A stretch of 64,000 nt of DNA from Sphingobacterium spiritivorum (GTDB lineage: Bacteria; Bacteroidota; Bacteroidia; Sphingobacteriales; Sphingobacteriaceae): assembly GCF_016725325.1 (NCBI RefSeq), contig NZ_CP068083.1:2170001-2234000 (forward strand). The letters are read 5' to 3'. Position 1 is the stretch's first letter, and every line of letters begins with the position of its first letter. The notes beneath the pieces were generated by a model, which worked only from the letters and a program-made list of their open reading frames with translations, searched no databases and had not been told where the DNA came from. The position numbers were made by a program, and so were the translations under genes. Of the stretch, positions 58,952-64,000 are shown in pieces.

Positions 58952-59830
58952 ATGAAAAGAAATAATATGAAAAATCTGGTTGCTTTAATGGCAGTTGTCT
59001 GTTTTTTGATGAACTCTGCTTTTGCACAAACCTCCACGATAAAAGAGAAGTCATTGCTATGGAAAATAGAAGGGAAAGATCTGAAGGCACCATCTTATCT
59101 GTTTGGTACAGTACATATGCTGGCCAGAAAGAATTTCGCAATGCCTTCGAAAGCTATTGATGCTTTGGATAAGACATCGAGAGTCTATTTGGAAATCAAT
59201 ATGGCGGCACCAGATCTTGCTGAAGAATCTCAAAAACACATGATGAGTGATAAAACCATATCTTCACAGATCAAGCCGGAAGAAGTAGCGCTGGTAGATG
59301 AAGTTTTAGGGAAAAAAATTGGTGTCTCTTTGGCTCAGGTGGATAAAGTAAAACCTATGTTTCTGATCGCTATGATTATGCAAAAATCCTTCACTGAACC
59401 AATGGCTTCGTTTGAAGAAGAAATTATTAAACATACAAAGCAGGCTGGAAAAACAATAGAAGGGCTTTCGAGCATTGAAGAACAATATTCTTTTGCAGAA
59501 AAGATTTTTGAAACATCCGATTTTCCTTCTTATCTAAAGTCGATGGATGAGTTTGATATTCAAAGCATTTTTTCTCATATACTTCAACTGTACAAGGAGG
59601 AAAATATTGCAGGTATGGATGAGCTGTTATTAAAATACACTTCATCCAATCCGGAAACCTATCGTCAACTGTTACCCATTCGTAATCATCTGTGGGCAGA
59701 TCGTATGCCTTCATTAATGAGTGAGGCTCCGACTTTCTTTGCTATAGGTTCGGGACACTTGTCCGGCGAAGAAGGTGTAATCAATCTTTTACGTCAGAAA
59801 GGATATACGGTCACACCAGTTTATAATTAA
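58952..59830 (+). CDS. TraB/GumN family protein, exported
   Basis: A 292-residue protein with a signal peptide (hydrophobic about 8-22, cleavage near AFAQ). YLFGTVHML near the N-terminus and FFAIGSGHLSGEEGVINLLRQ near the C-terminus are the paired His motifs of the TraB/GumN (Tiki-like metalloprotease) fold. Substrate unknown. A second ATG lies at 58967. Own terminator downstream. Confidence 0.9.
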   Translation: MKRNNMKNLVALMAVVCFLMNSAFAQTSTIKEKSLLWKIEGKDLKAPSYLFGTVHMLARKNFAMPSKAIDALDKTSRVYLEINMAAPDLAEESQKHMMSDKTISSQIKPEEVALVDEVLGKKIGVSLAQVDKVKPMFLIAMIMQKSFTEPMASFEEEIIKHTKQAGKTIEGLSSIEEQYSFAEKIFETSDFPSYLKSMDEFDIQSIFSHILQLYKEENIAGMDELLLKYTSSNPETYRQLLPIRNHLWADRMPSLMSEAPTFFAIGSGHLSGEEGVINLLRQKGYTVTPVYN

Positions 59831-59890
59831 GATTTCTCTTTTTGTGGAGTATAAATATCCGGAAAAAAGGCAGTTAATTGATTTAAAGCA

Positions 59891-59922
59891 GATAGGCTGA
59901 ACACAGTTCAGCCTATCTTTTT
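59891..59922 (+). terminator. Terminator of the GumN-like gene
   Basis: GATAGGCTGAA (59891-59901) pairs with TTCAGCCTATC (59907-59917), followed by TTTTT. Confidence 0.9.
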
Positions 59923-59967
59923 ACATTATGTGATACCCTTTTTAAGGGATATCTCTCGCATTAGAGA

Positions 59968-60153
59968 TTAATTTTTATTTCCTCCGAATAATTTAGCCAG
60001 TATCCAGATCAGAAGGGCCACTACAACCACTACCATAATCACTCCGGACCACACACCTGCTTTAAAAATTCCTTCGATCGCAGCACAGCTGGTCAAAAGG
60101 CTCGTCATTAAGATAACTAATGTTATTGGGAATATTCTGTTCATAGGATTCAT
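59968..60153 (-). CDS. Small lipoprotein with one membrane helix
   Basis: About 61 residues from ATG 60153 (an alternative ATG is 60144; the longer frame starts with TTG). Lipoprotein signal (MTSLLTSCAAIEGIF) followed by a hydrophobic helix (VIMVVVVVALLIWIL) and a basic tail. Small proteins with the CAAIxxIFKAGVW pattern are common in Bacteroidota and have no known role. AGGAG lies 11 bases upstream of ATG 60153, one of the few plausible ribosome sites here. Confidence 0.75.
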   Translation of the reverse strand: MNPMNRIFPITLVILMTSLLTSCAAIEGIFKAGVWSGVIMVVVVVALLIWILAKLFGGNKN

Positions 60154-60271
60154 TATTATATTGTCTCCTAATAACAAATGACGGGATGAAAAGTTCTTGC
60201 GAGACTATTTTTAGTGATTATGATGAGGAGTTATCTTGCTTTGTATGAATGACAGTAGCTTCTATACAACA

Positions 60272-60308
60272 AACAGCCCGTAGTCTGTGTAAAGCTACGG
60301 GCTGTTGT
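60272..60308 (-). terminator. Terminator of metE
   Basis: AACAGCCCGTAG (60272-60283) pairs with CTACGGGCTGTT (60295-60306). The minus-strand tail is TGTTGT rather than a pure T run, so efficiency is uncertain. Confidence 0.7.
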
Positions 60309-60335
60309 CATTTTAATATTACTGATACTTAAAGG

Positions 60336-62648
60336 TTATTCAGCTCTAAGGATTTTAGCTGCTTCAACCATAGATTCTAAAGCTGCTTTGGTTTCCGGCC
60401 ATGCACGGGTTTTCAATCCACAGTCAGGGTTTACCCAAAGTTGTTCTGCAGGAACTACAGCCTTCGCTTTGCGCAATAAGTTGACCATCTCATCTGTACT
60501 GGGTACACGAGGAGAGTGGATGTCGTATACACCAGGTCCGATATCGTTAGGGTATTTGAAATCACCTGCAAATGCATCCAGTAATTCCATTTGTGAACGT
60601 GACGTTTCAATCGTGATTACGTCAGCATCCATTGCTGCGATATCTTCAATAATGTCATTGAATTCGGAGTAACACATGTGTGTGTGGATCTGTGTATCAT
60701 CATCTACGTTAGATGAAGACACGCGGAATGCACGTACTGCCCAGTTCAGGTAATCCTGTTGATCAGCTTTACGCAATGGTAATCCTTCGCGGATAGCCGG
60801 CTCGTCGATCTGAATAATTTTGATTCCTGATTTTTCCAATGCCTGTACTTCATCCAGAATTGCTAATGCAATTTGGTATGTTGTTGTTGAGCGTGGTTGA
60901 TCATTACGAACAAATGACCATTGTAAGATTGTAACAGGGCCAGTCAACATTCCTTTTACAGGACGGTTGGTCAGAGACTGTGCATACGCAGACCAACGTA
61001 CTGTCATATCTGCAGGACGGTATACGTCGCCATAGATAACCGGAGGTTTCACACAACGTGAACCGTAAGACTGAACCCATCCGTTTTTAGTGAATGCATA
61101 TCCGGCCAATTGCTCTCCGAAGTATTCAACCATGTCATTACGCTCAAATTCTCCATGTACCAGTACGTCGATATCTAATTGCTCCTGAAGACGGATAGTG
61201 CGCTCTGTCTCTTCAGCGATTTCTTTGTCATATTGTTCTTGTGAGATGCTTCCTTTTTTCAGGTCTGCTCTCCATTTACGAACATCTTTCGTTTGCGGGA
61301 AAGAACCGATTGTAGTCGTTGCAAATGCAGGTAAGTTAAATTTAGCCTGTTGTGCAGCTTTACGGTTTGCAAAAGGAGAAGTACGTGTTGCATCATCATC
61401 TGTAATGTTTGCTGTACGTTCTTTCACTTCCGGTTTATGAATAAGCGGAGAAGTGCGGCGGCTTTCAGCAGCAGCTTTATTTGCTTCAAAGCGTTCAGCT
61501 GTTTTAGCGTCTACTTCACCTTCAGCAAGAATAGCAAGGTCTTTTACTTCTGCTAGTTTTTGTTTAGCAAATGCAAGCCAGTTTTTAACTTCTTTAGGTA
61601 AAGATTCTTCGTTGTCTTCATTATCCAAATCAAACGGAACATGTAGCAATGAACTGGAAGGTGCAATCCATACGCGGTCATTGCCTAATGCATCAACAGC
61701 TTTTTTGATCTGACCTAATGATTTCTCGTAATCATTTTTCCAGATATTACGGCCTTCTACAACACCTAATGAAAGTGTCAAAGAAGGTGGAACTTTTGCT
61801 AAAACAGTATCCAGTTGATTTTCTCCACGTACAAGATCTAAGTGTAGAGCATGTACAGGAAGATTTACAGCAGTTTCTTCGTTATCACGAAGCGCTTCGA
61901 AATAAGTCGCTACAATAAGTTTAATACCTTTAGCTGCTGCGGATAGTTTTTCAAATATAGTCTGATATAAAGCACGTGTTTTGCTGTCTATATCTAAAGC
62001 AAGGAAAGGCTCGTCAATCTGTACATATTGTGCACCTGCTTCTGCAAGTTTACCCAAAATCTCTTCGTATACCGGGATCAGGTTTTCGATAAGATCGATA
62101 CGGTCAAATCCGGCTTCTTTCTCTTTTCCTAATAACAGGTAAGTGATAGGGCCTATTAATACCGGCTTGGTCTCGATGCCTGATGCTTTGGCTTCATTGT
62201 ATTCATTTAAGAATTTTTCAGAAGTCAGTTTGAATTCCTGATTCTTTGTGAATTCCGGAACGATATAGTGGTAGTTGGTATCAAACCACTTGGTCATTTC
62301 CATTGCTGTTACGTCTACACCTTTTTGCTGAAAGCCACGAGCCATTGCAAAATAAAGGTCCAGATTGTAGTTGCGATCGATTTTATTCAATAACGAATTG
62401 TAACGGGCTGGAATAGCACCTACTGTCAAAGAAAGGTCTAACACTTGATCATAGAAAGAGAAATCATTGGAAGGAATAAGGTCGATACCTGCATCTTTTT
62501 GAGTTTTCCAGTTTCCTTCACGGATTTGTTTTGCTGCATCTAATAATTCCTCAGCACTAATCTTTTTTGCCCAATAGGCTTCATTGGCTTTTTTCAATTC
62601 GCGGAATGCGCCCACACGAGGGTAGCCTAAATTGTTAGTTAATAACAT
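60336..62648 (-). CDS. metE: Cobalamin-independent methionine synthase
   Basis: A 770-residue cytoplasmic enzyme moving a methyl group from methyl-tetrahydropteroyl-triglutamate to homocysteine. N-terminal barrel starts NLGYPRVGAFRELKKA; the catalytic barrel contains TTIGSFPQT, VHGEFERNDMVEYFGE, the zinc pair in HTHMCYSEFND (His and Cys) and the third zinc Cys in VNPDCGLKTR. Normal length (E. coli 753). It is preceded by a SAM-I riboswitch, so methionine supply controls it. Confidence 0.98.
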   Translation of the reverse strand: MLLTNNLGYPRVGAFRELKKANEAYWAKKISAEELLDAAKQIREGNWKTQKDAGIDLIPSNDFSFYDQVLDLSLTVGAIPARYNSLLNKIDRNYNLDLYFAMARGFQQKGVDVTAMEMTKWFDTNYHYIVPEFTKNQEFKLTSEKFLNEYNEAKASGIETKPVLIGPITYLLLGKEKEAGFDRIDLIENLIPVYEEILGKLAEAGAQYVQIDEPFLALDIDSKTRALYQTIFEKLSAAAKGIKLIVATYFEALRDNEETAVNLPVHALHLDLVRGENQLDTVLAKVPPSLTLSLGVVEGRNIWKNDYEKSLGQIKKAVDALGNDRVWIAPSSSLLHVPFDLDNEDNEESLPKEVKNWLAFAKQKLAEVKDLAILAEGEVDAKTAERFEANKAAAESRRTSPLIHKPEVKERTANITDDDATRTSPFANRKAAQQAKFNLPAFATTTIGSFPQTKDVRKWRADLKKGSISQEQYDKEIAEETERTIRLQEQLDIDVLVHGEFERNDMVEYFGEQLAGYAFTKNGWVQSYGSRCVKPPVIYGDVYRPADMTVRWSAYAQSLTNRPVKGMLTGPVTILQWSFVRNDQPRSTTTYQIALAILDEVQALEKSGIKIIQIDEPAIREGLPLRKADQQDYLNWAVRAFRVSSSNVDDDTQIHTHMCYSEFNDIIEDIAAMDADVITIETSRSQMELLDAFAGDFKYPNDIGPGVYDIHSPRVPSTDEMVNLLRKAKAVVPAEQLWVNPDCGLKTRAWPETKAALESMVEAAKILRAE

Positions 62649-62727
62649 AAAAATGATTGTTGTTTAATTTTTAAACTCCATAAAACTACTATGCTAAAGA
62701 GGAAGGACACCAGATGCAGTGACTTCG

Positions 62728-62833
62728 GCTTATCTTTCCCTCCTGTTTCCAAGCGGTGTAGAATTTAGCACCTTGTCAAGTGACAGGTTGCTAAGGCTTC
62801 TTCGGGTCTAGTCCCTCGGCCTTTCTCTATAAG
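62728..62833 (-). promoter_or_regulatory. SAM-I (S-box) riboswitch upstream of metE
   Basis: On the minus strand: CTTATAGAGAAAGGCCGAGG at the 5' end, then GGGACTAGACCCGAAGAAGCC, TTAGCAACCTG, AAGGTGCTAAATTC and GGAAAGATAAG, the S-box blocks in correct order; P1 pairs CTTAT (62833-62829) with ATAAG (62732-62728). A weak hairpin follows but no T run, so translation or a distant terminator may be controlled. Riboswitch to ATG is about 80 bases. Confidence 0.95.
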
Positions 62834-62907
62834 CGATGGTAATATCGGAATTAGGTTTCTAAATCCAAAAAATATTTTGATAAATCGTCGTAATAGTATG
62901 CTCTTGA

Positions 62908-63696
62908 TCAGAATTGGACGCTTGCAGACAGTCCGATTTGTTTTCCATTATAAAACGGAGTTACTACTGTAACAGAAGAAGAGGGGTTATGTTGCAAATG
63001 TTTGTCCACAAGAGGGAGTAGCCAATAACCAATCTTGGTACTTAGGATGCCTATACCTGCTCCCATAACGACATCTGAAAACCAGTGCTTATTGTTGTAC
63101 ATTCTGAAAAATCCGGTTCCGGCAGCTACCGTATATCCTGCAATACCATACCAGATAGATTGGTGTTTATATTCCTGCCATAATAATTCAGCTCCGGCAA
63201 ATGCTGTAGCCGCATGCCCCGAAGGAAAAGAATTATTCGCGGAGTTGTCCGGACGCCAGACGTTTCCAGTGCTTTTGATGGTGTACACAGTCGTGGCCAT
63301 AATGGCATGGGATACACCCGAAACAAACAGCCGCTCTTTCAGATTGTGGCGGGCTTTTATGCCTGCCAGGTCCAATACATAAATGCTAAGTAACGGTGTA
63401 TACTGGCTAAAATCATCAACAGTAAATTTCCCGTCTATGTTTTTTCGCAAAACATTGTTAATATCGTTATCCTGATGAATAAGGAAATGGCTTTCCCGGG
63501 AAATAATGCCGTACGTTAATAATCCGGCAGGTATCGTAATTTCTTTATAGGGGATTTGTCTCCAAAAGTTTTTTTTGAGCGTTGTATTTTGCAGGGTATC
63601 GCTGAATTGTTTGGTTGTATCTTGTTGTGCCGACAGCACATCGCCAAAGCAGACAAATAGGATAAGAAAAGTAATGACAGAGCGCATTAATGTCAT
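62908..63696 (-). CDS. PAP2-superfamily phosphatase
   Basis: A 262-residue exported or membrane-associated phosphatase (signal peptide to about LSAQQ). The three acid-phosphatase motifs are present: KSTGNVWRP (KxxxxxxRP), PSGHAAT, and FRMYNNKHWFSDV (RxxxxxHxxxD). Such enzymes hydrolyse lipid phosphates like undecaprenyl pyrophosphate or phosphatidic acid; the true substrate is not readable. Monocistronic. Confidence 0.9.
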   Translation of the reverse strand: MTLMRSVITFLILFVCFGDVLSAQQDTTKQFSDTLQNTTLKKNFWRQIPYKEITIPAGLLTYGIISRESHFLIHQDNDINNVLRKNIDGKFTVDDFSQYTPLLSIYVLDLAGIKARHNLKERLFVSGVSHAIMATTVYTIKSTGNVWRPDNSANNSFPSGHAATAFAGAELLWQEYKHQSIWYGIAGYTVAAGTGFFRMYNNKHWFSDVVMGAGIGILSTKIGYWLLPLVDKHLQHNPSSSVTVVTPFYNGKQIGLSASVQF

Positions 63697-63830
63697 AGAA
63701 ATTCGTTAGTAAGTGTGATATCAATCACCAGGATGACTGAAACGTATATGTAAAAACTTAACAGGTCTTCATTCATCAGATTGTTATCCTGTAATGAAGA
63801 TGAAATTAGTGTGTGTTTTGCGCTATAAAG

Positions 63831-63876
63831 ATAATTATTATCTCTTGAATTTACGAAATTAAGAGATAATAATTAT
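63831..63876. terminator. Perfect 16-bp inverted repeat near the response-regulator end
   Basis: The arm ATAATTATTATCTCTT at 63831-63846 and its exact complement at 63861-63876 surround a 14-base loop. It lies 26 bases downstream of the minus-strand response-regulator stop and probably ends that transcript, although the T tail is short (ATCTTTATAG). Confidence 0.6.
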
Positions 63877-63901
63877 TTGTTAGTTTTTTGTTGTAGTATT
63901 G

Positions 63902-64000
63902 CTAACTAACGAGGAGTTTGTAGCCTTTACCGTGTACATTGACGATCTCTACACTTGGATCTTCACGCAGATATTTACGGAGTTTACTCAGGAATACATC
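63902..64000 (-). CDS. OmpR-family response regulator, C-terminal fragment (partial)
   Basis: The window ends inside this gene; only the last 32 residues are seen. FLSKLRKYLREDPSVEIVNV and HGKGYKLLVS form the recognition helix end and C-terminal hairpin of the winged helix-turn-helix in OmpR/PhoB-type regulators (VHGKGYKL is the standard GxGYxL wing). The receiver domain and any sensor kinase lie outside. Confidence 0.8.
   Translation of the reverse strand, partial: DVFLSKLRKYLREDPSVEIVNVHGKGYKLLVS

Noticed and set aside
1-64000. CRISPR arrays, insertion sequences, prophage, integrase or restriction genes
   Set aside because: No regularly spaced repeats, transposase, integrase, Cas or methylase motifs were found on reading both strands.

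Overview
The window is chromosomal DNA from a Bacteroidota bacterium. It is most likely a member of the Sphingobacteriaceae close to Sphingobacterium; this rests on gene content and style, not on a database search. Support: a SusC/SusD pair, five further TonB-linked or OmpA/TonB-type outer-membrane proteins with carboxypeptidase-like N-terminal domains, a FecI-type sigma factor with a FecR-like partner, many lipoproteins with a Cys after a short signal, -7 boxes of the form TAnnTTTG, and near-absent Shine-Dalgarno sites. I saw no rRNA or tRNA gene, CRISPR array, transposase or prophage gene.

Layout. 1-8.6 kb: tail of rmuC, a gamma-glutamyltransferase lipoprotein, then SusC-SusD followed by a Tat-exported purple-acid-phosphatase-like enzyme. 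8.8-11.4 kb: a MACPF (perforin-like) lipoprotein next to a small outer-membrane barrel. 11.4-20.7 kb: a complete heme island. One arm is receptor HmuR, hemophore-like HmuY, heme oxygenase and an unrecognised lipoprotein. The divergent arm is HmuT, HmuU and a single protein joining the HmuV ATPase to HmuS. An AraC-type regulator converges on the end. 20.8-22.6 kb: MazG-like, alpha/beta hydrolase, dtd. 22.7-32.6 kb: an XRE regulator divergent from a five-gene membrane-stress operon (YbjN-like, PspA, YqiJ-like OB-fold protein, YqiK-like flotillin, 1,612-residue AAA+ ATPase). 32.6-35.3 kb: a TonB receptor behind a TPP riboswitch. 35.5-39.7 kb: housekeeping genes (amidohydrolase, acylphosphatase, polysaccharide flippase, dusB). 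39.9-51.7 kb: outer-membrane barrel protein, then a Xus-like siderophore cluster with PepSY protein, TonB receptor, two DUF4374 lipoproteins and FecR/FecI. 51.8-55.0 kb: trpE, a PchB-like chorismate mutase, trpG and trpC behind a classical leader-peptide attenuator. 55.0-58.8 kb: trmD, a small self-contained transcript with a 27-codon ORF, then rtcB-prfH-TPR. 59-64 kb: GumN-like protein, small lipoprotein, metE behind a SAM-I riboswitch, a PAP2 phosphatase and the end of an OmpR-type response regulator.

The most interesting signals are four. (1) A 21-bp box, TATTT-N11-AAATA, recurs in front of hmuR, hmuT, the AraC regulator, the Xus-like receptor, the FecI sigma factor and, unexpectedly, the MACPF gene; it looks like an iron-response operator and would place the MACPF/barrel pair in the iron regulon. 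(2) The MACPF-barrel pair resembles BSAP antimicrobial loci of Bacteroidales. (3) The PspA-flotillin-AAA operon has two matched 17-bp operator candidates placed on its promoter. (4) The trp attenuator is complete: Trp-Trp-Trp leader peptide, pause hairpin, antiterminator and terminator are all readable. All functional assignments come from motif recognition by eye; no alignments were run.
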